Below, in pieces: positions 37,206 to 46,467 of a DNA stretch of 64,000 nucleotides (the first letter of the stretch is position 1; each line of letters opens with the position of its first letter). A program made the translations under genes and the position numbers. The notes under the pieces were generated by a model. It saw nothing but the letters and a program-made list of their open reading frames with translations. It had not been told where the DNA came from and made no database searches. The stretch is from Sulfurimicrobium sp031426915. Its GTDB lineage: Bacteria; Pseudomonadota; Gammaproteobacteria; Burkholderiales; Sulfuricellaceae. The DNA is taken from positions 223,070-287,069 of the forward strand of contig JASJPB010000013.1 of NCBI GenBank assembly GCA_031426915.1, written 5' to 3'.

Positions 37206-37654
37206 GCCCGGCAAAACCGAAACTGGCGCTTTCAGTACAGTACGCCATCAAGCCCACGGATGCGCCAGCCCGCGCCCAGATCCGGGCCTGGGCCATCAGC
37301 ACGCTGGAAGGCGATGCCGTGGTCACGGTGCGGCTGGTGGATACCGAGGAGGGGCGCGAACTCAATCGCGATTATCGCGGCAAGGATTACGCCACCAATG
37401 TACTCACCTTCGTCTACGAACAGGAGCCGGCATGCCAGGGCGATTTGGTGCTGTGCGCCCCGGTGGTGAAACGCGAGGCGGCGGAGCAAGGCAAGAGCGT
37501 GGAAGCCCACTATGCCCACCTGATCGTGCATGGCATGCTGCACCTGCAAGGCTACGATCACGAAGCGGATGACGAAGCGCAAACGATGGAAGCGGTGGAA
37601 TCACATATTGTCAAAAAACTCGGTTACCCTGATCCTTATGCCGGTGAGGCGTGA
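37202..37654 (+). CDS. ybeY: Endoribonuclease YbeY
   Basis: A 150-residue zinc-dependent RNase for 16S rRNA 3'-end maturation. The metal motif HLIVHGMLHLQGYDH supplies the three histidines. NREFRGKDYATNVLTF-type core is present as NRDYRGKDYATNVLTF. It starts inside the ybeZ stop. Confidence 0.95.
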   Translation: MSPAKPKLALSVQYAIKPTDAPARAQIRAWAISTLEGDAVVTVRLVDTEEGRELNRDYRGKDYATNVLTFVYEQEPACQGDLVLCAPVVKREAAEQGKSVEAHYAHLIVHGMLHLQGYDHEADDEAQTMEAVESHIVKKLGYPDPYAGEA

Positions 37655-37723
37655 TGGGTGGCGGCCAGCTTGAAGAACCGGCCGCCAGCCATGACTCATT
37701 ACCACGGGAATAAATAAATCTGT

Positions 37724-38554
37724 ATGGACGAACCTTCCAAACCCGGTTTGCTGGAACGCCTTGGGGCGTGGCTTTCGCCCGAGCCGGACAACCGGGAAGA
37801 GCTGGTGGGCATACTGCACATCGCTTACGAGAAAAACCTGCTCGACGCCGATGCGCTGGCCATGATCGAGGGCGTGCTGCAGGTGTCCGAAATGCAGGTA
37901 CGCGACATCATGATCCCGCGCGCCCAAATGGACATGATCGACATCGCCGACACGCCGGAAAAATTCATCCCCTTCGTGATCGAGACCGCCCACTCGCGTT
38001 TCCCCGTCATCGGAGAGAACAAGGACGACGTAATCGGCATCCTGCTTGCCAAGGACCTGCTGCGCTATTACGCCGGCGAGGAATTCGACGTGCGCGACAT
38101 GCTGCGGCCATCGGTGTTCATCCCGGAATCCAAGCGCCTCAACGTGCTGCTCAAGGAATTCCGCATGAACCGCAACCACATCGCCATCGTGGTGGATGAA
38201 TATGGCGGCGTATCGGGCCTGGTGACGATAGAGGACGTGCTGGAGCAGATCGTGGGGGAAATCGAGGACGAATACGACTTCGACGAAACCGAGGACAACA
38301 TCATCCAGGACCGCAGCGGCCGCTATCGCGTCAAGGCCGTGACGGAAATCTCCACCTTCAATGAAGTGCTGGGCACCCAGTTCAGCGACGAGGATTACGA
38401 TACCGTGGGCGGGCTGGTGGTGAGCAAGTTCGGCCACCTTCCCAAACGCGGCGAACAGACCGAGTTCGACGGCTTGAAATTCCTGGTGCTACGCGCCGAC
38501 AGCCGGCGCCTGCATAGCATGCTGGTGGAGCGATTGGCAGAAGGTTTGACCTAG
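37724..38554 (+). CDS. corC: CorC/YbeX family CBS-domain protein
   Basis: A 276-residue soluble protein with two CBS domains (about 60-185; VRDIMIPRAQMDMID and VDEYGGVSGLVTIED) and a C-terminal transporter-associated CorC_HlyC domain (about 200-276, with DTVGGLVVSKFGHLPKRGE). Relatives are linked to Mg2+/Co2+ efflux and to ribosome homeostasis. It closes the miaB-ybeZ-ybeY cluster, and a large palindrome follows. Confidence 0.93.
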   Translation: MDEPSKPGLLERLGAWLSPEPDNREELVGILHIAYEKNLLDADALAMIEGVLQVSEMQVRDIMIPRAQMDMIDIADTPEKFIPFVIETAHSRFPVIGENKDDVIGILLAKDLLRYYAGEEFDVRDMLRPSVFIPESKRLNVLLKEFRMNRNHIAIVVDEYGGVSGLVTIEDVLEQIVGEIEDEYDFDETEDNIIQDRSGRYRVKAVTEISTFNEVLGTQFSDEDYDTVGGLVVSKFGHLPKRGEQTEFDGLKFLVLRADSRRLHSMLVERLAEGLT

Positions 38555-38559
38555 ATGGA

Positions 38560-38603
38560 TAGGGGCGGCTTTAGCCGCCCGTGGGCGAATGAAATCGCCC
38601 CTA
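38560..38603. repeat. Compound palindrome between convergent corC and hoxA
   Basis: Two hairpins, GGGCGGCT-TT-AGCCGCCC and GGGCGA-ATGAAA-TCGCCC, lie within an outer palindrome TAGGGGCG/CGCCCCTA. It sits between two converging genes and could terminate both, though no T-run follows. The form is that of a dispersed intergenic repeat. Confidence 0.6.
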
Positions 38604-38626
38604 CAACGTGTCGTGGAAATGCTGGC

Positions 38627-40066
38627 CTATCCCTTTTCCAGACCGTAACGCAGCAGCTTGGCGCGCAACCCGACCCTTGACAGCCCCAGTTCCTGGGCGG
38701 CGCGCGACTTGTTCCAGCGGTGGCGGATCAGGGTCTCGCTCAGCACCCGCTTTTCCAGCGCCTCCATGCGATCCTTCAGCGCGCCCCCGGCAACTTCCGG
38801 CTCCGGCGGCATGAAGTTTTCCAGCGGGTTGGCATTCAATACCCGTTGCGACATCAATTCCGCATCCAGGTAGGGCCGCACGCTCAAGGCCAGCATGCGC
38901 ACGATTTCGTTGCGCAATTCGCGCACATTGCCGGGCCAGGGGTAGCGCATCATGACTTGCAGGGTTTCCTCGGCGAAGCCCTGCACCGGTTTTTCCAGTG
39001 CAAACACCGCTTCCCGCAACAAATGCTGGGCCAGGGGAAGGATATCCATGGTGCGGCTGCGCAGCGGCGGAATATGCAGCGAGAAAGTGGTGAGGCGGTA
39101 GTAAAGATCTTCGCGGAAGCGCCCCTGCTTGACGTCCTCCTCGAGGTTGCGGTTGGTGGCGGAAATCACCCGCACGTCGACATGGCGCGAGCGCGAACTG
39201 CCGAGTGGACGGATCTCGCCGTCCTGCAGCACGCGCAGCAGCTTGACCTGGAACGCCGGCGAAGTCTCGCCGATCTCGTCGAGGAAAATGCTGCCGCCGT
39301 CGGCCTGCTCGAACAGGCCGACGCGATTCTCGTAGGCGCCTGTGAAGGCGCCGCGCTTGTGGCCGAACAGCTCGCTTTCCAGCAGGGTATCCGACAGGGC
39401 GCCGCAATTTTCGATCACGAACACCCGGTCGGCGCGGCTGCTGCCGTAGTGGATGGCGCGCGCCAGCAATTCCTTGCCTGTGCCGGACTCCCCGGTGATC
39501 AGCACGGAAATGTCGTAAGGCGCGATGCGCCGTGCCATTTCGCATACGCCATGGAGCGGGCTGCCCTCGCTACGTACCAGGCGCTCGAAATGGTACAAGT
39601 TGCGCAGCGCCTCGCGCTTGGCCTCGACCCGCTTGCGCAGCACCGGTTCGGCGGTGCGGATTTCCAGCGACGCCTGCTGGTTTTCCTGCTGCAGGCGGTA
39701 CAGCCGTGCCGCGGCGCGCACGTTGAGCAGCAGCGCCTCGGGGTGCCACGGCTTGGTGAGATACTGGTAGATACCGGCGTCGTTGATGCCGGCGATGATA
39801 TCCTCGGTCTCGGTATAGCCGGAAATGATCAGGCGCACCGTGTCCGGGTAGCGCTCGCGCACCTGCTTGAGGAAGGAAACGCCGCTGGTGCCCGGCATGC
39901 GCTGGTCGCACAGGATCACATGCACCGCTTCCTGCTCCAGAATGCCGTGCGCGTCTTCCGCTCCGGAAGCGGCGAACACCTCGAATTCCTCCTCCAGCGT
40001 GCGGCGCAGCGCTTCCTGCGAGCGCACTTCGTCGTCAACGATCAATACGGTTGGAAGCGGGGACAT
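38627..40066 (-). CDS. hoxA: Sigma-54-dependent hydrogenase response regulator (HoxA/HupR type)
   Basis: A 479-residue NtrC-family regulator. The receiver domain (about 5-120) keeps acidic pocket DDE, the phosphoacceptor Asp in LCDQRMPG and the Lys in TKPW. The AAA+ domain (about 165-395) has Walker A GESGTGKE, the sigma-54 contact loop GAFTGA and FLDEIGE. A Fis-type helix-turn-helix ends the protein (NKSRAAQELGLSRVGLRAKLLRYGL). In Cupriavidus and Rhodobacter such regulators activate hydrogenase promoters. It is the last gene of the hyb-hyp run, whose first promoter matches sigma-54, and the cognate kinase gene is at 55127. Confidence 0.92.
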   Translation of the reverse strand: MSPLPTVLIVDDEVRSQEALRRTLEEEFEVFAASGAEDAHGILEQEAVHVILCDQRMPGTSGVSFLKQVRERYPDTVRLIISGYTETEDIIAGINDAGIYQYLTKPWHPEALLLNVRAAARLYRLQQENQQASLEIRTAEPVLRKRVEAKREALRNLYHFERLVRSEGSPLHGVCEMARRIAPYDISVLITGESGTGKELLARAIHYGSSRADRVFVIENCGALSDTLLESELFGHKRGAFTGAYENRVGLFEQADGGSIFLDEIGETSPAFQVKLLRVLQDGEIRPLGSSRSRHVDVRVISATNRNLEEDVKQGRFREDLYYRLTTFSLHIPPLRSRTMDILPLAQHLLREAVFALEKPVQGFAEETLQVMMRYPWPGNVRELRNEIVRMLALSVRPYLDAELMSQRVLNANPLENFMPPEPEVAGGALKDRMEALEKRVLSETLIRHRWNKSRAAQELGLSRVGLRAKLLRYGLEKG

Positions 40067-40109
40067 GGCCTATTGTTGCGTAAAACCAGCTTAAATGGAA
40101 AGAAACTTG

Positions 40110-41159
40110 TCAGCAGATGCGAGGGAGCTGTTCACCGGTCAGCCAGTCCACGATGCGCTTGCCGCCGAAAGTGGTTTCCATCTGCACGAAGTGATGGTCG
40201 TCCGGGATCACCTCGCCGATCAGCGCGGCTTCCCGCCCCAGCGGATGGGCGCGCATCGCCGTCAGCAGGGCCGGCGCGTCCTCGTTGCGGCAGATGGCGA
40301 TCAGCTTGCCCTCGTTGGCGGAATAGAGCGGGTCGAGGCCGAGAAACTCGCATGCCGCGCGGACCTCGGCGCGGATGGGCAAGGCGGTCTCGCGCAGCAT
40401 CATGCCGACGCCCGACTGGCGCGCGATTTCGTTGAGGGTGGTGGCCAGCCCGCCGCGCGTCGGGTCGCGCAGCGCGTGGATGTCCGGCACCGCCGCCACC
40501 ATGGCAGCCACCAGTCCGTGCAGGGCGGCGGTGTCGGACTGGATGGTGGTGCCGAAACTCAGGTTTTCGCGCAAGGACATGATCGCCACGCCGTGGTCGC
40601 CCACCGGACCGTTGACAATGATCGCGTCCCCCGGCCGGGCGCGGTCGCCGGAGATGTTGACGCCCTCCGGCACCACGCCCACCCCGGTGGTGGTGATGAA
40701 CACGCCGTCGCCCTTGTTGCGCTCCACCACCTTGGTGTCGCCGGTAACCACCGGCACGCCCGCCTCGCGCGAGGAGCGCGCCATGGACTCGACGATGCGC
40801 GCCAGGTCGGCGAGCGGAAAGCCTTCTTCCAGTATGAAAGAGGCGGAAAGGTAGAGCGGCACCGCGCCCGCCATGGCCACATCGTTGATGGTGCCGTGTA
40901 CCGACAGGCAGCCGATGTCCCCGCCGGGGAAGAACAGCGGCGACACCACGTGCGCATCGGTCGCCATCACCATGCGCCCCGGCGGCACCGCAAAGCTCGC
41001 CTGGTCGTTCTGCTGACGCAGGAATTCATTGTCGAAAGCCGCCATGAACAGCTCCTCGATCAACTGCGCCATGGCCCGCCCCCCGCTGCCGTGGGACATG
41101 TCGACACGGCCGTGCTTGAGGTCGAGGGGGCGGATGTAGCCGGTTCTGGGTTTGTTCAT
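40110..41159 (-). CDS. hypE: Hydrogenase maturation protein HypE
   Basis: A 349-residue HypE, which dehydrates the carbamoyl group on its own C-terminal Cys to the cyanide ligand of the [NiFe] site. The C-terminus PRIC carries this Cys. SHGSGGRAMAQLIEELF, GDTKVVERNKGDG and LRDPTRGGLATTLNEIA are conserved. The frame is open further upstream inside hypD, but the ATG at 41159 overlaps the hypD stop by 4 bp and matches family starts. Confidence 0.96.
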   Translation of the reverse strand: MNKPRTGYIRPLDLKHGRVDMSHGSGGRAMAQLIEELFMAAFDNEFLRQQNDQASFAVPPGRMVMATDAHVVSPLFFPGGDIGCLSVHGTINDVAMAGAVPLYLSASFILEEGFPLADLARIVESMARSSREAGVPVVTGDTKVVERNKGDGVFITTTGVGVVPEGVNISGDRARPGDAIIVNGPVGDHGVAIMSLRENLSFGTTIQSDTAALHGLVAAMVAAVPDIHALRDPTRGGLATTLNEIARQSGVGMMLRETALPIRAEVRAACEFLGLDPLYSANEGKLIAICRNEDAPALLTAMRAHPLGREAALIGEVIPDDHHFVQMETTFGGKRIVDWLTGEQLPRIC

Positions 41160-42280
41160 GTCTGATCCTGTGTTTGCGCTTCCCGATAACGCCCATAAGT
41201 GTAATACGCCGCACATGCCCCTTCCGACGACACCATGCACGAGCCGACCGGGTTGTCCGGCGTGCAGACGCTGCCGAACAGTTTGCAGTCGAGCGGGTTT
41301 TTCACGCCGCGGATGATGGCGCTGCATTCGCAGGACTGGTGGTCTGCCACCGAGGCATGGGTCAGCTCGAAACGCTTTTCGGCGTCGAAGGTGGCATATT
41401 TCTCGCGGATCTGCAGCGCGCTGTCGGGCACCCAGCCCAGGCCGCGCCATTCGAAGCTGTCGCGCAGTTCGAACACATCGTCCACCATGCGCTGCGCCTT
41501 GAGGTTGCCGTCACGGGTCACGGCGCGGGTGAACTCGTTTTCTACCTCGGCGCGCCCCTCGTTGATCTGGCGGATCAGCATCAGGATCGCCTGCATCATG
41601 TCGAGCGGCTCGAAACCGGCGATCACCACCGGAATGTGGTATTGCGCGGCGAAAGGCTCGTAGGGGCGGCTGCCGATCACGGTGGACACGTGCGCCGGGC
41701 CGACCACGCCATCCACCCTGGCCTCGCCGCTCTGCATGATGGCGCCGATGGCGGCGGGGGTGAGTACGTGGTTGGAAAATACCGTGAAATTTTTCAGTCC
41801 GAGCCTTTCGGCTTGCAGGATCACCACTGCGGTGGGCGGGGTGGTGGTTTCGAAGCCGATGGCGAAGAACACCACCTGCCTTTGCGGATTTTCCTGGGCG
41901 ATTTTCAGCGCGTCGGCGCTGGAATAGACCATGCGTATGTCCGCCCCGTCCGCCTTGGCCTTGAGCAGGCTCACGCGGCCGGAACCGGGCACGCGCAGCA
42001 TGTCGCCGTAGCAGCACAGAGTCACGCCGGGCATGCGCGCCAGCTCGATGGCGTTATCCACCCGGCCGATGGGCAGCACGCACACCGGGCAGCCGGGGCC
42101 GTGGATCATGTGCACGCAGTCCGGCAGCAGGCCCTGGATCCCGTAGCGGAAAATGGCGTGGGTGTGGCCGCCGCAGAACTCCATCAGGCCGTAATCCTTG
42201 TCAAGCATGGCCTCGCGCCTGATGTCCGCAGCCAGCTTGCGCGCCAGATCGCCGTCGCGGAATTCGTCAACGTATTTCAT
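41156..42280 (-). CDS. hypD: Hydrogenase maturation protein HypD
   Basis: A 374-residue HypD, an iron-sulfur protein that with HypC assembles the Fe(CN)2CO unit. Conserved segments are EFCGGHTHAIFRYG, HGPGCPVCVLP, FFAIGFETTTPPTA and HVSTVIGSRPYEP, with C-terminal Cys for the 4Fe-4S cluster (CECSAIIRG..CKLFGSVCTP). It overlaps hypC and hypE by 4 bp each. Confidence 0.96.
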   Translation of the reverse strand: MKYVDEFRDGDLARKLAADIRREAMLDKDYGLMEFCGGHTHAIFRYGIQGLLPDCVHMIHGPGCPVCVLPIGRVDNAIELARMPGVTLCCYGDMLRVPGSGRVSLLKAKADGADIRMVYSSADALKIAQENPQRQVVFFAIGFETTTPPTAVVILQAERLGLKNFTVFSNHVLTPAAIGAIMQSGEARVDGVVGPAHVSTVIGSRPYEPFAAQYHIPVVIAGFEPLDMMQAILMLIRQINEGRAEVENEFTRAVTRDGNLKAQRMVDDVFELRDSFEWRGLGWVPDSALQIREKYATFDAEKRFELTHASVADHQSCECSAIIRGVKNPLDCKLFGSVCTPDNPVGSCMVSSEGACAAYYTYGRYREAQTQDQT

Positions 42281-42501
42281 GACTGGCTCTCCGCTAGTTC
42301 GGCGAACAGTGCCAGGGTCTTCTCGGCTTCCTCAGGATCGAGGCGATTGATGGCGTAGCCGACGTGAACGATAACGTAATCGCCGAGCGCAATGTCGTCC
42401 ACCAGCGCCAGCGAAATCTCCTTGCGCACGCCACCCAGATCCACGATGGCCTGCTCGTTTTCCAGTATTTCGGCCACCCGGGCCGGTATTGCGAGGCACA
42501 T
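42277..42501 (-). CDS. hypC: Hydrogenase maturation chaperone HypC
   Basis: A 74-residue HypC, which binds the hydrogenase large-subunit precursor and HypD. It starts MCLAIPARV with the essential Cys2 and contains LGDYVIVHVGYAINRLDPEEAEKTL. Its ATG shares one base with the stop of the PIN toxin gene (TAATG), and its ribosome-binding site GAGGGA lies within that gene. A second HypC-type gene lies at 48656. Confidence 0.95.
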   Translation of the reverse strand: MCLAIPARVAEILENEQAIVDLGGVRKEISLALVDDIALGDYVIVHVGYAINRLDPEEAEKTLALFAELAESQS

Positions 42502-42938
42502 TATTTATCCCTCAAGTCAATGTTTTGATCCGTCTCCGCCAAAAATGCCGCTGGCGTCAGGATGCGCACCTGCATGAATGGGTCGAGAACAAGCAGATCC
42601 TTGTCCCCGCTGATGATATGGCTGGCTTGTCCATTCACCGCCAGCTCCAGAAAGCAATCGTCCCTTGGGTCGCGGCAGGCCTGAATGCGGCGCAGGACCG
42701 GGACTATCTCGACGATGCCGGCCAGTTGGTGGATGAATTCCCGGCGGTCGGCACGGCTCACGTAACGATCAAATTTGGGGCGGGCCAGCACGTCCGCGAG
42801 TTCGTCCAGAGTCGCCTCGGAAACCAGCAGCCGGCCCAGTGTTAGCGCCCGGTCCACTGCCAGTGCCGCCACGCTGCCGGGCAATAGCAGGCGGCTGACC
42901 CAGGCGTTGGTATCCACTACCAGGCGAAATTCAGTCAT
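42501..42938 (-). CDS. PIN-domain toxin of a toxin-antitoxin pair
   Basis: A 145-residue PIN-domain protein of the COG1569 type (putative ribonuclease toxin). Acidic active-site residues are seen in VVDTNAW, SEATLDEL, RDPRDDCFLE and SGDKDLL. A TTG-start frame reaches 42947, but the ATG at 42938 is preferred and overlaps the antitoxin stop by 8 bp. The gene sits inside the hydrogenase maturation operon and its stop overlaps the hypC start, so hypC translation is coupled to the toxin. Confidence 0.85.
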   Translation of the reverse strand: MTEFRLVVDTNAWVSRLLLPGSVAALAVDRALTLGRLLVSEATLDELADVLARPKFDRYVSRADRREFIHQLAGIVEIVPVLRRIQACRDPRDDCFLELAVNGQASHIISGDKDLLVLDPFMQVRILTPAAFLAETDQNIDLRDK

Positions 42939-43182
42939 CGCTTGCAAGCAGCTGGTTCAAGCCTTCTTCAGTCAGTCCCTTACCCACCGCGTCGTTTCCC
43001 ACGCGGTCGCAAAATCTCTGGAACTCTCGCACGTTAAGCCGCGTCAGACGTTCGTAATCCTGCATGGATAGCACCACGGCAACATTGCGTTTCTGGCGCT
43101 GAATCACGACCGGCTCGCGCAGGGCGGCATCGAGAACACTGGCGAGTCCCTGTTTGGCTTCGGTGGCGGAGATAGTGCGCAT
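42931..43182 (-). CDS. Phd/YefM-type antitoxin
   Basis: An 83-residue antitoxin. The N-terminal DNA-binding half has MRTISATEAKQGLASVLDAA and VIQRQKRNVAVVLSMQDYERL, typical of Phd/YefM; the C-terminal half should cover the PIN toxin. The frame extends to 43239, but the ATG at 43182 has AAGGAG 7 nt upstream. It overlaps the toxin gene, and a promoter with a TGTAC palindrome lies just upstream. Confidence 0.87.
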   Translation of the reverse strand: MRTISATEAKQGLASVLDAALREPVVIQRQKRNVAVVLSMQDYERLTRLNVREFQRFCDRVGNDAVGKGLTEEGLNQLLASDD

Positions 43183-43214
43183 GTTGCCGCTCCTTGTTAG
43201 AAATATAGGCGAAG

Positions 43215-43243
43215 AGTATAAAATGTACAAAACGTACAATCAA
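43215..43243 (-). promoter_or_regulatory. Toxin-antitoxin promoter with operator palindrome
   Basis: On the minus strand TTGATT (43238-43243) and TATACT (43215-43220) have an exact 17-nt spacer. Within the spacer lies the palindrome TGTAC-N5-GTACA at 43224-43238, a likely antitoxin autorepression site. The -35 box overlaps the hypF stop codon. It could also supply hypCDE-hoxA independently of the upstream sigma-54 promoter. Confidence 0.65.
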
Positions 43244-45552
43244 GGGCTGTTTTGTATCGCCACCCACGCCTGGCCCAGGCTCAGCCCGCCATCGTTGGGC
43301 GGTGCCTGGCGCGCTTCAAACACAGTTAATCCGGCCTGCTCCAGCCGGCTGCGGAGATTCCGGCTCAGGATGGCATTGAGAAAACAGCCTCCACCCAGCA
43401 CGATGATTTTGATCCCGCTTTGTTGCGCCACCTGCATGGTCCAGGCCGCCAATCCCTGAGCCAAGGTAGCATGAAACAGCGCCGCGCCGAAGGCCGCATC
43501 GGGAGCGTCCGCCACAGCACCGAGCAGGGGCAGGAAATCCAGTCCGCCTTGCGCGCTGAGCGCATATCCGTCACGTAGCGGCGCCACAGCGCCGTGGATT
43601 TCCGCCAGCCCTTCCAGCGCCATCGCAGCCTGGCCCTCGAATGAAACAATGTCCCTGATCCGCAGCAGGCCGGCTGCCGCATCGAACAGACGTCCGCAGC
43701 TCGACGTTTGCGGCGCGTTGATGTTGCGCTCCAGCATCTGGCGCACGGTCGCGGCGGCAGGATGGGGAAAACGGGCTTCGATCTCTGCCGCCCTTCCCAA
43801 TTGGTGCAGTGCGCTGGCGGCCATGCGCCAGGGTTCGCGCGCGGCGCGGTCGCCGCCGGGGAGCGCGAGCGGCTGGAGGTGGCCGAGACGCTGACAATCC
43901 GCGCCATCCACTAGCAGCAATTCGCCGCCCCAGGCATCCCCATCCGAGCCCAGGCCGACCCCGTCCAGGGCCAGGCCCAGCACCGGGTCCGCGCCGCCGT
44001 GCTCGGCCTGTACGGCGGCGATATGGGCGTGGTGGTGCTGCACCGCCAGCGCGGGGATGCCGCGCTGGCGCGCGAATTCGGCGGCAAAGCGGGTGCTGTG
44101 GAAATCCGGGTGCAGGTCGTGGGCCACGAGCTGCGGTTCGATTTCCAGCACGTCCATCAGGTGATGTACCGTTTCATCCAGGGCTTTGCGGGTGGGCGCA
44201 TTGTCGAGGTCGCCGATGTGCTGGGAGAGGAAGGCCTCGTTGCCGCGCGTCAGACATACCGTATTCTTGAACCAGCCGCCGCAGGCCAGGATCGATGGGC
44301 CGGAACGCGGCAACGGGATGGCGCGCGGAGTGTAGCCGCGGGCGCGGCGGATGAAATGGTAGGGCTCGTGAGGGGTAGCGGCGGAAACGCTTCTCACCAC
44401 GGAGTCGTCGCAGCGCACCACGATCTCGCGATCATGCACCACGAAGGCATCGGCGATCCCCGCCAGCCGCGCCAGCGCTTCGTCGTTGCCGGTCACCAGC
44501 GGTTCGCCGCACGGGTTGGCGCTGGTCATCACCAGCAGCAAAGCCTGCGGCTGTTCCAGCCAGGCGGAAGAAGATGGTTTTCCCGCCGCTTCATGAAACA
44601 GCAGGAAATGCAGCGGGGTATAGGGCAGCATCGCGCCCATCCAGGCGATCCCCGGCGCGATGCCCGCCAGCAGGGCATCGCACGCCGGCGTCTTGCGCAG
44701 CAGCACGATCGGGCGCTCGCGCGTCCGCATCAGGTCGGCATTTGCCGCGTCCATTTCCACCAGCGCTTGCAGCGAGGCGGGATTGGCCGCCATCACCGCG
44801 AAAGGTTTTTCCTCGCGCTGCTTGCGCTCGCGCAACCTGGCCACGGCCTGGGCGTTGCGCGCGTCGCAGGCGAGGTGGAAGCCGCCCAGGCCCTTGATGG
44901 CGAGGATTTCGCCCGCATCAAGACGCGCTATGGCGACCGCGACGACATCATCCGCCGCAATCGCCTGACCGGACGCATCCAGCAGCGCCAGGCGCGGACC
45001 GCACACCGGGCAGGCATTGGGCTCGGCGTGGAAGCGGCGGCTCGCCGGGTCGCGATACTCCGCGCCGCATGCCGGGCACAGCGCAAAGGGCGCCATGCTG
45101 GTATAGCGGCGGTCATAGGGCAGGTGGCGGGTGATGGTGTAACGCGGGCCGCAGTCGGTGCAATTGATGAACGGGTAGCGATAGCGGCGGTCCGCCGGGT
45201 CGAACAACTCGGCGAGGCAGGCGGGGCAGGTGGCGGCGTCGGGCGCGATGCCGGTATGGGCGGGGCCGCCCTGGCTTTCCAGGATGGCGAAACCATGCGC
45301 AATAGAAAGAGGGTCGCCATCCCCGGATTCCACCGCATCCACCCGCGCCAGCGGCGGCGCGTCCGTCCTCAGCCGGGCAAGCAGGTCGCGGATCGCGTTT
45401 TCTTCGCCTTGGACTGCGATTTCCACACCCTCGCCGTCGTTGCGCACCCAGCCCTGGAGACCAAGCTCGCGTGCCAGTCGGTAAACGAAAGGCCGGAAGC
45501 CGACGCCCTGAACCTGGCCCCGCACCCGGATATGTACGCTGGGATGTGGCAC
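43240..45552 (-). CDS. hypF: Carbamoyltransferase HypF
   Basis: A 770-residue HypF, which makes the carbamoyl-adenylate used for the cyanide ligands. Domains: acylphosphatase (about 1-90, VRGQVQGVGFRPFVYRLA), two zinc fingers (about 107-185, CPACLAEL..CTDCG and CPACGAEY..CPVCG), a YrdC-like domain (about 195-380) and a Kae1-like carbamoyltransferase domain (QHHHAHIAAVQAEHG). The start is GTG, 8 bp after the hypB stop. Confidence 0.95.
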   Translation of the reverse strand: MPHPSVHIRVRGQVQGVGFRPFVYRLARELGLQGWVRNDGEGVEIAVQGEENAIRDLLARLRTDAPPLARVDAVESGDGDPLSIAHGFAILESQGGPAHTGIAPDAATCPACLAELFDPADRRYRYPFINCTDCGPRYTITRHLPYDRRYTSMAPFALCPACGAEYRDPASRRFHAEPNACPVCGPRLALLDASGQAIAADDVVAVAIARLDAGEILAIKGLGGFHLACDARNAQAVARLRERKQREEKPFAVMAANPASLQALVEMDAANADLMRTRERPIVLLRKTPACDALLAGIAPGIAWMGAMLPYTPLHFLLFHEAAGKPSSSAWLEQPQALLLVMTSANPCGEPLVTGNDEALARLAGIADAFVVHDREIVVRCDDSVVRSVSAATPHEPYHFIRRARGYTPRAIPLPRSGPSILACGGWFKNTVCLTRGNEAFLSQHIGDLDNAPTRKALDETVHHLMDVLEIEPQLVAHDLHPDFHSTRFAAEFARQRGIPALAVQHHHAHIAAVQAEHGGADPVLGLALDGVGLGSDGDAWGGELLLVDGADCQRLGHLQPLALPGGDRAAREPWRMAASALHQLGRAAEIEARFPHPAAATVRQMLERNINAPQTSSCGRLFDAAAGLLRIRDIVSFEGQAAMALEGLAEIHGAVAPLRDGYALSAQGGLDFLPLLGAVADAPDAAFGAALFHATLAQGLAAWTMQVAQQSGIKIIVLGGGCFLNAILSRNLRSRLEQAGLTVFEARQAPPNDGGLSLGQAWVAIQNSP

Positions 45553-45562
45553 GGCCGTGATC

Positions 45563-46435
45563 TTATGCGTCGCGCCTCGCCGCTTTCAATCCTGCTCCTA
45601 GCCATTCCAGCCACTCGTCCATGCCTTCGCCGCTGGTGGCGGAAGTCAGAATGACCTTGATGCCGGGGTTCACCCGCCGCGCGTATTCGACGCACTGCGC
45701 GACATTGAACTCGAGATAGGGCAGCAGGTCCACCTTGTTGAGCAGCATCAGGCCGGCGGCGTGGAACATGTCGGGGTACTTGAGCGGTTTGTCCTCGCCC
45801 TCGGTCACGGAAAGAATCACCACCTTGTGCGCCTCGCCCAGGTCGAAACCGGCGGGACACACCAGGTTGCCCACGTTTTCGATCAGCAACAGACTGTTGT
45901 CGGCAGGCTTCAGGCTTTCCATGGCGTGGCCCACCATGTGGGCATCGAGATGGCAGCCCTTGCCGGTGTTGATCTGGATGGCGGGCGCGCCGGTGGCGCG
46001 GATGCGGTCGGCGTCGAAACTGGTCTGCTGGTCGCCCTCGATCACCGCCACCGGCATTTTTCCCTGCAAGCGTTCGATGGTGCGGGTCAGCAGGGTGGTC
46101 TTGCCCGAGCCGGGGCTGGATACCAGGTTGACGGCAAAGATGCCGCGCTCAGCCAGCAGCGCGCGGTTCTGCGCCGCATAGGCGTTGTTCTTGCCCAGGA
46201 TGTCCTGCTCGATCTGCACCATGCGGCTTTGCGACAGGCCGGGTGCATGGGCATGGGCGGCACCGAGGCCGAAGTGTAAGCCTGCACCAGCGCTCTCCCG
46301 GTAATGAACGTGTTCATTAGCGTGGGGATGGCCGTGGGCGTGGAACAGGCCGTTATGCTGATGGGTATGAGGATGGGCATGGCCCTCCCCCTCGATGTTC
46401 GTTTCGCCTTCGCCGCAGCCGCACACCGTGCACAT
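45563..46435 (-). CDS. hypB: Hydrogenase nickel-insertion GTPase HypB
   Basis: A 290-residue HypB. The N-terminus has the high-affinity nickel motif MCTVCGCG and a His-rich stretch (about 18-65) suited to nickel storage. The GTPase domain has the P-loop SSPGSGKTTLL and later NKVDLLPYLEF. It delivers nickel to the hydrogenase large subunit with HypA. Confidence 0.96.
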   Translation of the reverse strand: MCTVCGCGEGETNIEGEGHAHPHTHQHNGLFHAHGHPHANEHVHYRESAGAGLHFGLGAAHAHAPGLSQSRMVQIEQDILGKNNAYAAQNRALLAERGIFAVNLVSSPGSGKTTLLTRTIERLQGKMPVAVIEGDQQTSFDADRIRATGAPAIQINTGKGCHLDAHMVGHAMESLKPADNSLLLIENVGNLVCPAGFDLGEAHKVVILSVTEGEDKPLKYPDMFHAAGLMLLNKVDLLPYLEFNVAQCVEYARRVNPGIKVILTSATSGEGMDEWLEWLGAGLKAARRDA

Positions 46436-46467
46436 GCTTATCTCCGTTATCCTGAAAACTTCATTTC

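Noticed and set aside
43999..45654. A 551-codon plus-strand frame opposite hypF
   Set aside because: The hypF product is complete and conserved over this stretch, so the antisense frame is a codon-usage artefact.
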